DNA of 64,000 nt from Kocuria tytonis (GCF_003226895.2 NZ_PNJG02000002.1:496001-560000), one strand, 5' to 3'; positions 26,300 through 35,076 are shown, counted from the stretch's first letter. The notes: generated by a model not told the origin, from the letters alone. Numbers and translations are program-made.

Positions 26300-27526
26300 A
26301 TGACAGTTGAACTGGTGATCCTGGGACTGGTGGTCGTGACCGCTCTGGCGTTCGACTTCACCAACGGATTCCACGACACCGGCAACGCCATGGCTACCTC
26401 CATCGCCACCGGGGCGTTGAAGCCCCGCACCGCCGTGGCCCTGTCCGCCGTGCTGAACATGGTGGGCGCGTTCCTGTCCGTGGAGGTGGCCACCACGGTC
26501 ACCAAGGACGTGCTGCTCATCCAGACCTCGGACGGCGGGCTCGTGTCGGGGCTGGACCCCACGATCGCCCTCACCCTCATCTTCTCGGGTCTCATCGGGG
26601 GCATCCTCTGGAACCTGGCCACCTGGCTGTTCGGGCTGCCCTCCAGCTCCTCGCACGCCCTGTTCGGCGGGCTGATCGGAGCGGGACTGGCCTCCCTCGG
26701 CGTGGCCGGGGTCAACTGGTCCGGGGTGGTGCAGAAGATCCTCGTCCCGGCGGCCCTGGCCCCGTTCATCGCGGGCTGCGTGGCCGCGGTGGGCACCGCC
26801 CTCGTGTACCTCATCGGACGCGCGGCCACCCGGCGCCACCGGGACCGGGGCTTCCGCTGGGGACAGGTGGGAACGGCGTCGCTCGTCTCGCTCGCCCACG
26901 GCACCGGGGACGCGCAGAAAACCATGGGCGTGATCGCCCTGGCGCTGATCGCGCACGGGAGCCTGAGCGTGCAGGGGATCGAGGACCACGGGCTGCCGGT
27001 GTGGATCATCGTCACGTGCGCGGTGGCCATCGCCCTGGGCACCTACCTGGGCGGCTGGCGCGTGATCCGCACGCTTGGCAAGGGGCTCGTGGAGATCGAG
27101 CCGCCGCAGGGGATGGCGGCCGAGGCGTCGTCGGCGGCCATCATCCTGACCTCCAGCCACTACGGCATGGCCCTGTCCACCACGCACGTGGCCACCGGCT
27201 CCATCCTGGGCTCGGGCGTGGGCAAGCCCGGCGCGCGCGTGCGGTGGGGTGTGGCCGGGCGCATGGTCGTGGGGTGGCTGCTCACCCTGCCCGCCGCGGC
27301 CGTGGTGGGTGCGGTGTGCTTCATCATCGCCCGGGCCGTGGGCGGTCTGCCGGGAGCCGTGGTGATCTTCCTGCTCCTGGTGGCGGCGTCCGCGGTGATC
27401 TTCCTGCGCTCCCGGCACCAGAAGGTGGACCGGCACAACGTCAATGCCGAGTGGGACGAGGACACCCACTCCGTGGCCCCCGGTGACCCGGACCGGGCCG
27501 ACACCCAGGAGGTGGCTCGCTCATGA
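26300..27526 (+). CDS. pit: low-affinity inorganic phosphate transporter, PiT family
   Basis: 408 residues with about ten membrane helices. The two PiT signature repeats are visible: FDFTNGFHDTGNAMATSI near residue 17 and SLAHGTGDAQKTMG near 200, each with the GxxDxx/GxND-type phosphate and cation site. GLPSSSSHALFGGL is also diagnostic. It takes up phosphate with protons or as metal-phosphate. ATG 26300 begins the first helix. The next two genes overlap it and each other by ATGA, an arrangement also known in Mycobacterium tuberculosis (pitA Rv0545c, Rv0544c, Rv0543c). Confidence 0.93.
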   Translation: MTVELVILGLVVVTALAFDFTNGFHDTGNAMATSIATGALKPRTAVALSAVLNMVGAFLSVEVATTVTKDVLLIQTSDGGLVSGLDPTIALTLIFSGLIGGILWNLATWLFGLPSSSSHALFGGLIGAGLASLGVAGVNWSGVVQKILVPAALAPFIAGCVAAVGTALVYLIGRAATRRHRDRGFRWGQVGTASLVSLAHGTGDAQKTMGVIALALIAHGSLSVQGIEDHGLPVWIIVTCAVAIALGTYLGGWRVIRTLGKGLVEIEPPQGMAAEASSAAIILTSSHYGMALSTTHVATGSILGSGVGKPGARVRWGVAGRMVVGWLLTLPAAAVVGAVCFIIARAVGGLPGAVVIFLLLVAASAVIFLRSRHQKVDRHNVNAEWDEDTHSVAPGDPDRADTQEVARS

Positions 27527-27795
27527 TCGCCCAGATGGCGAAATCCGCCCTCGCCGTGCTGCTGGCCGGGCTGTGCTTCGGCGCCGGACTGCCCGCGCTG
27601 TTCACGGTGGGCATCGCCCTGTGGAGCCGCGCCACCCCGCCGCCGGGCCCGGACGGCACGGCGCGCAGGAACGCCGTGGCGCTCGCTGGCGCCGTGCTGT
27701 GCTTTGCCATCGTGCTCGCCGCCGTGGTGATCGGGGTCCTGTGGATCACCCGGAAGAGCTTGGACCACTACCTAGGGATCTCGGTGTTCGGATGA
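27523..27795 (+). CDS. small two-helix membrane protein of the pit operon (Rv0544c-like)
   Basis: 90 residues with two membrane helices (about 8-32 and 50-74) and a short basic loop between them (RATPPPGPDGTARRN). Its position between pit and a DUF3349 gene, with 4-nt overlaps at both ends, matches Rv0544c of M. tuberculosis, a conserved membrane protein of unknown role. An accessory subunit or regulator of the phosphate transporter is plausible from this conserved order; nothing in the sequence shows activity. Confidence 0.8.
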   Translation: MIAQMAKSALAVLLAGLCFGAGLPALFTVGIALWSRATPPPGPDGTARRNAVALAGAVLCFAIVLAAVVIGVLWITRKSLDHYLGISVFG

Positions 27796-28355
27796 TGACC
27801 TTCGACGCGGCACTCGACCACATTCGCGCCGCCTACCCCCACGGTGTTCCCCCGGAGCAGCACGTGGCGCTCGCGGAGCTGCTGGCCCGCACGGTGGGCC
27901 CCCACCGCACCGAGCGGCTGCTCGAGACCCTGGACATCCCGGCGGGAGACCTCCTGGGGCCTGCCGCGGCTTCCGCGGAGCAGCTGGGCGACGTCGCCGC
28001 GGACCTCGCGCGCGCCGGGTGGCCCCTGGTGGGTGCGAGCCAGGACGAACCACCCCGGCAGCCGGGCTACGTGGCCCGAGTGATGAACTGGCTGCGCGCC
28101 GACTACCCCAACGGCGTTCCCACCCAGGACTACCTCCCGGTGCTCGCGGTGCTGCGCCCGCAGCTGGCCGACGAGGACATGACGGCGATCGCGGATCAGC
28201 TGGCCAAGGACGCCCGCGAGCAGGGGGTGGCGCCCTCCGAGGCGGATGCCCGCGAGGCCATCCACCGCGCCACCGAGGACGAGCCCAAGCCGGACGAGAT
28301 CGAGCGCATCCGGGCGATGCTCGCGGCCCACGGGTGGCCGTTCGAGGGGGAGTAG
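27792..28355 (+). CDS. tandem DUF3349 protein (Rv0543c-like)
   Basis: 187 residues made of two copies of a helical DUF3349 unit: residues about 1-80 (AAYPHGVPPEQHVALAELL ... DLARAGWPL) and 96-187 (ADYPNGVPTQDYLPVLAVL ... AAHGWPF). Rv0543c of M. tuberculosis, the best known member, is a single small unit, so this is an internal duplication relative to it. Third gene of the pit operon. It is soluble and acidic; function unknown, possibly an adaptor linked to phosphate uptake. Confidence 0.85.
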   Translation: MMTFDAALDHIRAAYPHGVPPEQHVALAELLARTVGPHRTERLLETLDIPAGDLLGPAAASAEQLGDVAADLARAGWPLVGASQDEPPRQPGYVARVMNWLRADYPNGVPTQDYLPVLAVLRPQLADEDMTAIADQLAKDAREQGVAPSEADAREAIHRATEDEPKPDEIERIRAMLAAHGWPFEGE

Positions 28356-28449
28356 GGGTCCATGCCCCGCGGGTGGACGGGCCGTTCCGAACGGTTGGGG
28401 CGGGTTCTGCGCTGCGGGGCGGCGCCCCGTAACGGTGGGTCGACGCATT

Positions 28450-28510
28450 AGGAGAAGTTCTCCCACCGAAAACGCACTTTTCGTTGGTAGAAGTTCTCCT
28501 CAGACGCGGT
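28450..28510. repeat. palindromic end-of-gene repeat, copy A
   Basis: Twelve-bp arms AGGAGAAGTTCT (28450-28461) and AGAAGTTCTCCT (28489-28500) with one central mismatch, enclosing a second stem CGAAAA/TTTTCG (28467-28472, 28478-28483). It lies between the convergent DUF3349 and nagB genes, so it may terminate both. The arms, the core CCGAAAACGC and the trailing CTCAGACGCGG closely resemble copy B at 36902-36960. Confidence 0.7.
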
Positions 28511-28531
28511 GCGCCTGAGGTCACGGGCGTC

Positions 28532-29302
28532 TCAGTCCCGTTCGTGAAGCAACCGGGCGGCTTCCCGGTAGTCGTCGAGGTACTCCAGTTGGGAGGCCGC
28601 CTCCTGCTCCAGCAGCACCGTGGTGCGCGGATGGAACTGCAGCACGGACGCGGGGCAGCGAGCGCTGACCGGCCCCTCCACCATGTCCCGCACGGCGCGG
28701 GCCTTGCCTCGCCCCACCGCGAGGAGCACTACTTCCTGAGCGCGAGAGATCGTGCCGAGCCCCTGGGTGATGCACAGGCGGGGGACCGGATCGCGTCCGA
28801 AGAAGCGGGAGTTGTCCGTGCGGGTCTGGCGGGTCAGCGCCCGCACGGTGGTTCGTGAGGACAGCGAGGAGCCGGGCTCGTTGAAGCCGATGTGCCCGTT
28901 GGTCCCGATGCCCAGGATCTGCAGATCGACGCCGCCCGCTGCGGCGATTAATTCCTCGTAGCGTTGCGCCTCGGCTGCGGGATCGGGGGCGCCGCCCTGC
29001 GGGGTGTGCAGGCGTTCCAGCGGCAGGTCCACGTGGGCCGCGAAGTCCCGCAGGATCGTGGCACGGTAGGAGCGGGGGTCGGTCGGGATCAGCCCCACGT
29101 ACTCGTCCAGGGTGAACGCCGTGGCTCGCGCGAAGCTGAGCCTCTTCTCCCGGTGCCTGCGGATCAGCTCCCGGTATGTGGGCTGGGGTGTGCCGCCGGT
29201 CGCGAGACCGAGTACCGCGGGTCCCCGCCGCACCCGGCGCGTGACCAGGTCTGCGGCGGCCACGGCGACCTCAGCGGCGGAGTCGCACAGGATCACGTGC
29301 AT
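28532..29302 (-). CDS. nagB: glucosamine-6-phosphate deaminase NagB
   Basis: 256 residues, the usual size. It converts glucosamine-6-phosphate to fructose-6-phosphate and ammonia in the cytoplasm. Family motifs: GLATGGTPQPTYREL for phosphate binding, FTLDEYVGL with the catalytic Asp, and GIGTNGHIGFNEP with the ring-opening His. The short version is normal for actinobacteria and lacks the C-terminal allosteric tail of E. coli NagB. Last gene of the nagE-nagA-nagB operon, 9 bp after nagA; presumably under the DasR-type operator at 31850. Confidence 0.95.
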   Translation of the reverse strand: MHVILCDSAAEVAVAAADLVTRRVRRGPAVLGLATGGTPQPTYRELIRRHREKRLSFARATAFTLDEYVGLIPTDPRSYRATILRDFAAHVDLPLERLHTPQGGAPDPAAEAQRYEELIAAAGGVDLQILGIGTNGHIGFNEPGSSLSSRTTVRALTRQTRTDNSRFFGRDPVPRLCITQGLGTISRAQEVVLLAVGRGKARAVRDMVEGPVSARCPASVLQFHPRTTVLLEQEAASQLEYLDDYREAARLLHERD

Positions 29303-29311
29303 GCTCGCTCC

Positions 29312-30541
29312 TCACTCGGTGACGGGTGCGCCGTTCTTGATCACGGTTTCGACCGACAGGTCCTGTCCGGCGACCACCAGGTCGGCGCGAACCCCGGCAC
29401 CCAGGTATCCGACGCCGTCGATCCCCAGGGCGCGGGCGGGGGTCCACGATGCCGCTGTCACAGCGCTCGGCAGGGGGATGCCCCAGTCGACGCAGTTCCG
29501 CACGCACTCGATCAGCCGGCTGGTGCCACCGGCGATGGCGCCGTCCGTGGAGCCGGGGTGGCCCGGATCGAGGCGGGCGACGCCATCGCTCACGCGGACC
29601 TGCAGCGCGCCGAGCGTGTAGTGCCCGCCCGCCATGCCCGCCGCGGCCATGGCGTCGGTGATCAGTGCGACGGCCTCGGAGCCCACCAGGGAAAAGACCA
29701 TGCGCACGATTTCCGGGTCCAGGTGCACGCCGTCCGCGATCAGCTCCAGAACCATCGAATCCGGGTCCTCGCGAGCGTTCTCCAGCAGCACGGGCACGGG
29801 TCCCGGTGTGCGGTGGCCCAGGGCGGGCATCCGGTTGAAGAGGTGAGTTGCTGTCCAGGTGCCGCCCGTGAGGTCCGCGGCGAGGGCGTCGTGGGTCTGG
29901 GCAGCCGTGGCGGCGGTGTGCCCGATGGACGGCACGACGCCGTATTCGCGGCACAGTGCCACGAGTTCCGGGAAGCGCGGCGTTTCCGGGGCCACCGTCA
30001 TGGACCGCACGGTTCCCTCGCCCTCCTGCAGCCACTGCTCCAGCAGCTGCGGATCCCCGGGAATGATCGCCCGGGGGTTCTGGGCGCCGCACATGGACTC
30101 CGCGATGAACGGCCCCTCCAGGTGCAGTCCGGCCAGCTCCCCGCGGTGCACGAGAGAGCGCAGCGCCCGGATCTGCTCCAGCAGCACGTCCGACGGCGCG
30201 GAGACGAGCGAGGCCAGCACGGACGTGGTGCCGTGGGCCGTGTGGTGGCGGGCCGCTCGCAGGCTGCCGGGGACGTCCGCCGAGAACGTCGCTCCTGCCC
30301 CGCCGTGGCAGTGGATGTCCACCAGGCCGGGCAGGATCAGGGGGACCGGGCGGGCGGCGTCGCGCAGGGGGGCGGGGGCGTCGTCGGCCGGACCGCACCA
30401 CGCGATGCGCTCGCCCTCGACCACGACCACGCCGTCCTGCACGGTGGGCTCACCGGGCAGACCCGTGCAGAGCTCGCCCCGCAGCGCCCAGGGCGTGCTC
30501 GCGGGAACATCGCGCGGGCTGAGCACGGGATCAGGCGACAT
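29312..30541 (-). CDS. nagA: N-acetylglucosamine-6-phosphate deacetylase NagA
   Basis: 409 residues of the amidohydrolase superfamily; removes acetate from GlcNAc-6-phosphate to feed NagB. Metal and catalytic residues are visible in DIHCHGGAGATF, a middle HLEGPFI, GHTAATAAQTHDA, THLFNRM, and LITDAMAAAG with the catalytic Asp. Start ATG 30541 overlaps the end of the PTS gene by 11 bp, indicating translational coupling. Second gene of the nagE-nagA-nagB operon. Confidence 0.95.
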   Translation of the reverse strand: MSPDPVLSPRDVPASTPWALRGELCTGLPGEPTVQDGVVVVEGERIAWCGPADDAPAPLRDAARPVPLILPGLVDIHCHGGAGATFSADVPGSLRAARHHTAHGTTSVLASLVSAPSDVLLEQIRALRSLVHRGELAGLHLEGPFIAESMCGAQNPRAIIPGDPQLLEQWLQEGEGTVRSMTVAPETPRFPELVALCREYGVVPSIGHTAATAAQTHDALAADLTGGTWTATHLFNRMPALGHRTPGPVPVLLENAREDPDSMVLELIADGVHLDPEIVRMVFSLVGSEAVALITDAMAAAGMAGGHYTLGALQVRVSDGVARLDPGHPGSTDGAIAGGTSRLIECVRNCVDWGIPLPSAVTAASWTPARALGIDGVGYLGAGVRADLVVAGQDLSVETVIKNGAPVTE

Positions 30542-31784
30542 GCGTGTCCTCAGCGGCGGGGTCGTCCTCGCGTCCCGGTGTCTTGAGGTTCCAGCGGCGG
30601 ATCACGAAGCGGAAGAGCACGTAGTAGATCACGGCGTAACCCAGGCCGATGGGGATGAGCAGGAGGGGTTTGGTGGCGATCCCCAGGTTCAGCACGTAGT
30701 CGATTGCTCCTGCGGAGAACCCGAAACCGTCGTGGATGCCCAGGGCGTTGGTGAGCATCATGGACGACCCCATGAGCACGGCGTGGAGGATGTAGAGCGG
30801 CCAGGCCACGAACATGAAGGAGAACTCGAGCGGCTCGGTGATGCCGGTGAGGAACGCGGTGAGCCCGGTGGAGAGCATGATGCCGCCCACCACCTTCTTC
30901 TGCTCGGGGCGGGCCTCCTGCCAGATGGCCAGCGCGGCGGCAGGCAGAGCGAACATCATGATGGGGAAGAACCCGGTCATGAACACACCGGCGGAGGGGT
31001 CCCCGGCGAAGAACCGGTTGAGGTCACCGTGGGCACCGTTGTAGTCGCCCAGGATGAACCACACGATGGAGTTGAGGATGTGGTGCAGACCCAGGGGGAT
31101 CAACATGCGGTTGAGGAACCCGTACAGCCCGCTGCCCGCCACGGCGTTCTCGGACACCGCATGGCCCACCGAGGTCAGGCCGCGGTCGAAGAGCGGGTAG
31201 ATGAAAGCCAGCACCACGCCGATCAGGATGGCCGCCACCGCAGTGAGGATGGGCACCAGGCGCCGCCCGGAGAAGAAGCCCAGCCAGTCGGGGAGCTTGG
31301 TGCGGTGGAAGCGTTGCCAGATCAGTGCCGTGGTGAGGCCCACGATGATGCCGGCCAGCACGCCGTAGTCGATCTTGGGCGGTTTGCCGGCCACCTCCTC
31401 GGTGCCGAGCACGAGCGGGGTCATGGCTTCGAAGACGTTGGTCATCACCAGATAGCCCACGACCGCAGCAAGGGCGGTGGAGCCGTCTCCCTTGCGGGCG
31501 AAGCCGAAAGAGATGCCCACCGCAAAGATCAGGGGAAGGTTGTCGAACAGTGCACCACCGGCAGCGCTGATCACGTGCGCGGCGGTGGCGAACCACCCGA
31601 TGCTTCCCAGCAGATCGTCCTGGCCCAGGCGCAGGAGAAGCGCCGCTGCGGGTAGCGCCGCAATGGGCAGCATGAGGCTGCGCCCGAAGCGTTGCAGGTT
31701 CTGCAACGATTTGCCGCTGCGCCTGGGTTTGGCTGCGCCGGTGGCCGGCGCACTGCCGGCGGCGGGGATGTTTTCCGCGGTCAT
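30531..31784 (-). CDS. nagE: N-acetylglucosamine PTS permease, EIIC component
   Basis: 417 residues with ten or so membrane helices, an EIIC of the glucose/GlcNAc PTS class: FGRSLMLPIAALPAAALLLRLG at the N-terminus, LPLIFAVGISFGFA, and the conserved GITEPLEFSFMF loop that contacts sugar. Context (nagA, nagB downstream; IIB and IIA divergent) specifies GlcNAc. ATG 31784 is preferred over the 31811 codon because GAGG lies 5 nt upstream. Unlike E. coli NagE, the IIB and IIA domains are separate genes on the opposite strand. Confidence 0.92.
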   Translation of the reverse strand: MTAENIPAAGSAPATGAAKPRRSGKSLQNLQRFGRSLMLPIAALPAAALLLRLGQDDLLGSIGWFATAAHVISAAGGALFDNLPLIFAVGISFGFARKGDGSTALAAVVGYLVMTNVFEAMTPLVLGTEEVAGKPPKIDYGVLAGIIVGLTTALIWQRFHRTKLPDWLGFFSGRRLVPILTAVAAILIGVVLAFIYPLFDRGLTSVGHAVSENAVAGSGLYGFLNRMLIPLGLHHILNSIVWFILGDYNGAHGDLNRFFAGDPSAGVFMTGFFPIMMFALPAAALAIWQEARPEQKKVVGGIMLSTGLTAFLTGITEPLEFSFMFVAWPLYILHAVLMGSSMMLTNALGIHDGFGFSAGAIDYVLNLGIATKPLLLIPIGLGYAVIYYVLFRFVIRRWNLKTPGREDDPAAEDTHVA

Positions 31785-31849
31785 GGGGGCCTCGTTTTCT
31801 CCCGGGAGCACGCTTGTCCCCGGTGCCGGGAATCAGTACAGTCATGACA

Positions 31850-31865
31850 ACTGGTTATAACCAGT
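31850..31865. promoter_or_regulatory. DasR-type operator (dre site), perfect palindrome ACTGGTTATAACCAGT
   Basis: Sixteen-bp perfect palindrome. The known DasR responsive element of Streptomyces is ACTGGTCTAGACCAGT; only the central TATA/CTAG bases differ. It sits between the divergent GlcNAc PTS operons, the second of which encodes a GntR/UTRA regulator of the DasR type. Confidence 0.88.
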
Positions 31866-31879
31866 GATGACCATCACTG
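31862..31879. promoter_or_regulatory. second inverted repeat CAGTGATG-ac-CATCACTG overlapping the dre site
   Basis: Two perfect 8-bp arms separated by 2 bp, overlapping the right end of the dre palindrome by four bases. It could be a second regulator site, so that binding at one excludes the other. Inferred from symmetry only. Confidence 0.4.
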
Positions 31880-31967
31880 TGATGTGCGGAAGAGCACTTG
31901 TCAACCGTGAGATGGGCCGCCTGCGCGGACTCATGGATCCGCACCCCTGAGACACCGAGGAGACACC

Positions 31968-32198
31968 ATGTCCAAGGCCGAACGGATCCTCGCCGCACTG
32001 GGCGGGGCGCAGAACGTCGAGGAGATCGAGGGGTGCATCACGCGTCTGCGGACCGAGGTGTCGGACCCCTCCCTGGTGGACCAGGCGACGCTGAAGTCCC
32101 TCGGCGCGCATGGCGTCATGGCCGCTGGCACGGTGGTTCAGGTGGTTGTGGGGCCGGAGGCCGAGAGCCTGGCCGAGGACATCCAGGACCTCCTGTGA
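31968..32198 (+). CDS. PTS EIIB component, glucose/GlcNAc class
   Basis: 76-residue free-standing IIB domain. The phosphorylated cysteine is in GCITRLR, the strongly conserved active-site loop of this class, followed by KSLGAHGVMAAG and VVGPEAE. It carries phosphate from IIA to sugar bound by the divergently encoded EIIC. ATG 31968 has GAGGAGA upstream. The stop overlaps the GTG of the IIA gene. Confidence 0.93.
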   Translation: MSKAERILAALGGAQNVEEIEGCITRLRTEVSDPSLVDQATLKSLGAHGVMAAGTVVQVVVGPEAESLAEDIQDLL

Positions 32199-32668
32199 AC
32201 CCCCCGGGGTCGCTGACCGTTCACGCACCGCTGCCCGGGAAGCTCGTGCAGCTTGCGGAGGTGCCCGATCCCGTGTTCGCCCAGGGGATGGTGGGTCACG
32301 GGGCCGCACTGGAACCCGTGGCCTCTGAGGACTTCGTGACCGTGGTGGCTCCGGTGTCCGGACGGATGCTCAAGGTCATGCCGCACGCGTTCGTGGTCCA
32401 GGCTCCTTCCGGCCAGGGGGTGCTGGTGCACCTGGGGATCGACACCGTGAAGCTCGAAGGCGATGGGTTCACGGTGCACGTGGCCAAGGGCGATCAGGTG
32501 AGCGCCGGGGATCCTCTGGTGGACATGGACCTGACCACCGTTCGGGCAGCGGGGCTGAGTGCATGCTGCCCCGTGATCGTTCTGGACTCAGCCGCAGACG
32601 CCATCACCCCCTTGACGGCTGCCGAGGACATCACGGCGGGGCAGGACCTCTTCGCCGTCTTCCAGTGA
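32195..32668 (+). CDS. PTS EIIA component, glucose (Crr) class
   Basis: 157 residues. The Crr-type beta-sandwich is recognised by VHAPLPGKLVQLAEVPDPVFAQGMVG, the first conserved His in VMPHAF, and the phosphorylated His in VLVHLGIDTVKL. It accepts phosphate from HPr and donates to IIB. GTG 32195 overlaps the IIB stop (GTGA), and its own stop overlaps the next GTG, so the three plus-strand genes are tightly coupled. Confidence 0.93.
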   Translation: MNPPGSLTVHAPLPGKLVQLAEVPDPVFAQGMVGHGAALEPVASEDFVTVVAPVSGRMLKVMPHAFVVQAPSGQGVLVHLGIDTVKLEGDGFTVHVAKGDQVSAGDPLVDMDLTTVRAAGLSACCPVIVLDSAADAITPLTAAEDITAGQDLFAVFQ

Positions 32669-33375
32669 CGCCTCACGGACCGGCACTGAAGCACGAACGC
32701 ATCCGGCACCACCTCCTGACCTTGGCAACCCGCGAGCTGCGTCCTGGGGACAAACTGCCCGGGGAACGCGTGCTGGAGGAGCAGCTGGGGGTATCGCGCA
32801 TCACCATCCGCCGGGCCATCTCGGACCTGGTCGGCGACGGCGTTCTGGTGCGGGTCAAGGGCAAGGGCACCTTCGTGTCCCACGGGCGTGTGAGATCCGA
32901 TCTCCATCTCGCGTCTTTCAACGAGGACATGCTCTCGGCGGGACACCGGCCCACAACTCGGATCATCACCGCAGTCCCAGAACCTGCCGTCGGGGATGCC
33001 GATGCGCATCTGCAGGCCCCCGCTCCGTCGGACATCTTCCTGCTGCGACGGCTGCGACTCGCGGACGGTCAGCCGGTGAGTGTGGACGAGTCGTGGCTTC
33101 CGAGGCACCTCCTGCCGAATCTTCCCGCTGCCGACCTCTCGGGTTCTCTGTACGGTTTTCTGGCCGCCCAAGGCCATCCGGTGACCCATGTGGAGCAGAC
33201 GGTGGAGGCGGCGTCCGCGTCTGCGGATATGGCAAAGTGGCTCGACATCGTCGAGGGATCCCCCGTGCTGCTGTTCCGCCGCCGGTCCTATTCGGATGCG
33301 ACGCCCATCGAGTACTGCATCTCCACGTACCGGTCAGACCGCTACCAACTTTCGATGCGGCTGGCAGTGGAGTAG
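32665..33375 (+). CDS. dasR: GntR/HutC-family regulator, DasR-like
   Basis: 236 residues. N-terminal GntR winged helix (LRPGDKLPGERVLEEQLGVSRITIRRAISDLVGDG ... GKGTFV, about 20-75) and a C-terminal UTRA effector domain (about 95-235). In Streptomyces, DasR binds dre sites and is released by glucosamine-6-phosphate. Here it is cotranscribed with the IIB and IIA genes and a perfect dre-like palindrome lies at the head of the cluster, so it very probably controls both nag operons and itself. The GTG start overlaps the IIA stop. Confidence 0.88.
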   Translation: MTPHGPALKHERIRHHLLTLATRELRPGDKLPGERVLEEQLGVSRITIRRAISDLVGDGVLVRVKGKGTFVSHGRVRSDLHLASFNEDMLSAGHRPTTRIITAVPEPAVGDADAHLQAPAPSDIFLLRRLRLADGQPVSVDESWLPRHLLPNLPAADLSGSLYGFLAAQGHPVTHVEQTVEAASASADMAKWLDIVEGSPVLLFRRRSYSDATPIEYCISTYRSDRYQLSMRLAVE

Positions 33376-33564
33376 CTCCTCTGCGTCTGCAGACGACCCT
33401 CGGCCTCGTTGTCGAACGGCATGGTGCCCGCCAGACCCCTTCCCACTCCAGGGTTCTCGGTTGAGGGGCGGGTACCTCCGACGAGGTGCCGAGCCACAGT
33501 GCGTAGCATCACGCTCCAACCCTGGGAGCGCAGGCGCCGGGGACCGAGCGAACGAGGAGAGTCG

Positions 33565-34086
33565 ATGGGCGTGCGAGAGGCAGCACCCGCCGAGCGAGCG
33601 GGAACCGCGAGAATCGGCGGGCGGGCCCTGGCCCGCACGGGCTACGGGCTGGGAAACCTGGCGCGGGCGGCGTCGTCGGGCGCCGAGGGATTCGCGGCCG
33701 GGATGCGGCTGCTGCGGCAGGCCCGGGAGCTGGGTGTGGCGTTCTACGACACCGCGCAGTACTACGGAGCAGGTGTGGCCAACCGGTTGCTGGCCCAGGC
33801 TTTCCGGGATCCACAAGATGACGTGTTCTACGCCAGCAAGGTGGGTGCCAAGCCGTTGCCCGACGGGCCCGTGCCCATGACGGCCGCCCAGAGGCCGCAG
33901 GAGCTGTGGAAGGCCGTGCACGAGAACCTGCGGGCGCTGGGCACCGACCACCTGGATCTGGTCTACCTGTGACGCATGGACATGCAGCCCGGGCTGGTGA
34001 TCGAGGAGAGCAACGAGCGGAAGGTGCCCCTGGAGAACCAGCTGGCGGAACTCGTGGCCCTGCGGGAGCTGAACGCCGCGGGCTGA
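33565..34086 (+). pseudogene. aldo/keto reductase fragment, in-frame stop and 3' truncation
   Basis: The first 136 codons read as an aldo/keto reductase N-terminus: GVAFYDTAQYYGAGVANRLL contains the catalytic Asp and Tyr, and VFYASKVG the catalytic Lys. After LGTDHLDLVYL a TGA (33970-33972) interrupts the frame; the same frame then resumes as MDMQPGLVIEE and VPLENQLAELVALREL, the normal continuation, and ends at 34084-34086. The remaining half of the barrel, including the NADPH-binding C-terminus, is absent. The upstream 30 codons are low-complexity. Clearly decayed. Confidence 0.8.
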
Positions 34087-34197
34087 TCCGCCCTGCGGTG
34101 CGGGCCCCTCGCCCTCGCGGACTGGACACTGGTGGGCGGCGCACCGTGTATGCCAGGGGGCACTCGACAGCACTGCCCCGAGGCGCACAATGGCCCC

Positions 34198-35076
34198 ATG
34201 TTCGAGACCTTCGAGACCCACCGCATCCCGGTCCCCGGCGCCACCATCCATGTGAGGACCGCCGGGCGGGGCGAGCCGCTCCTGCTCCTGCACGGCTTCC
34301 CGCAGACCCACGCGATGTGGCACCGCCTGGGCCCGGCCCTCGCGCGGGACCACCGCGTGGTCGTCGCGGACCTGCGCGGCTACGGAGACTCCACGGCACA
34401 CGGCGAGGACTTCAGCTTCCGGGCCATGGCCGCGGACATGGTGGCCGTGATGCGCCACCTGGGCCACGAGTCCTTCCACGTGGTGGCCCACGACCGCGGC
34501 GCCCGCACCGCCCACCGCATGACCCTGGACGCTCCGGACGCCGTGCGCTCCGTGGCGCTGCTGGACATCCTCCCCACCCCCACCGTGTGGGAGCTCATGG
34601 ACGACTGGCTGGCCACGCGGTACTACCACTGGCTGTTCCTGGCCCAGCCCGCACCCATGCCGCAGCGGCTCATCAGCGCCGAGCCGCTCACGTTCCTGCA
34701 CGCGGCCCTGGGCGGGCTGGGCGGCACTCCCGGTTCCCTGGACACGTTCCACCCCGAGGCGCTCGTCGCGTACGAGGCCGCCGCCCAGAACCCGTCCGTG
34801 GTGGCCGCGTGGTGCGCGGACTACGCCGCGGCCGCCGGGGTGGACCGGGAGCACGACGACGCCGACCGCGGCACCTCCCGCGACCTCCCCGCCCTGCTGC
34901 TCTGGGGCGGCAACGGCGTGGTGGGTGCCCAGACGGATCCGCTGGAGGCGTGGCGGCCGTGGCTGCCGCGCATCATCGGCCGGGCGGTTCCCACCGGGCA
35001 CTTCATGGTGGAGGAGCGCCCGGACGAGGTGCTGGCGGAGATCCAGGAGCACCTGGCGGCCGCCGCACGGGATTGA
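34198..35076 (+). CDS. alpha/beta hydrolase, haloacetate-dehalogenase-like
   Basis: 292 residues. Oxyanion motif HGFPQTHAMW and nucleophile elbow VAHDRGARTAHR with Asp as nucleophile; the HDRGAR-x-x-HR context and the RGYGDS stretch resemble fluoroacetate dehalogenases and related hydrolases. The catalytic His is likely in PTGHFMVEE. ATG 34198 starts the conserved part; codons back to 34132 look random. Tail to tail with fmdA across a palindromic repeat. Dehalogenase function is only a family resemblance. Confidence 0.83.
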   Translation: MFETFETHRIPVPGATIHVRTAGRGEPLLLLHGFPQTHAMWHRLGPALARDHRVVVADLRGYGDSTAHGEDFSFRAMAADMVAVMRHLGHESFHVVAHDRGARTAHRMTLDAPDAVRSVALLDILPTPTVWELMDDWLATRYYHWLFLAQPAPMPQRLISAEPLTFLHAALGGLGGTPGSLDTFHPEALVAYEAAAQNPSVVAAWCADYAAAAGVDREHDDADRGTSRDLPALLLWGGNGVVGAQTDPLEAWRPWLPRIIGRAVPTGHFMVEERPDEVLAEIQEHLAAAARD

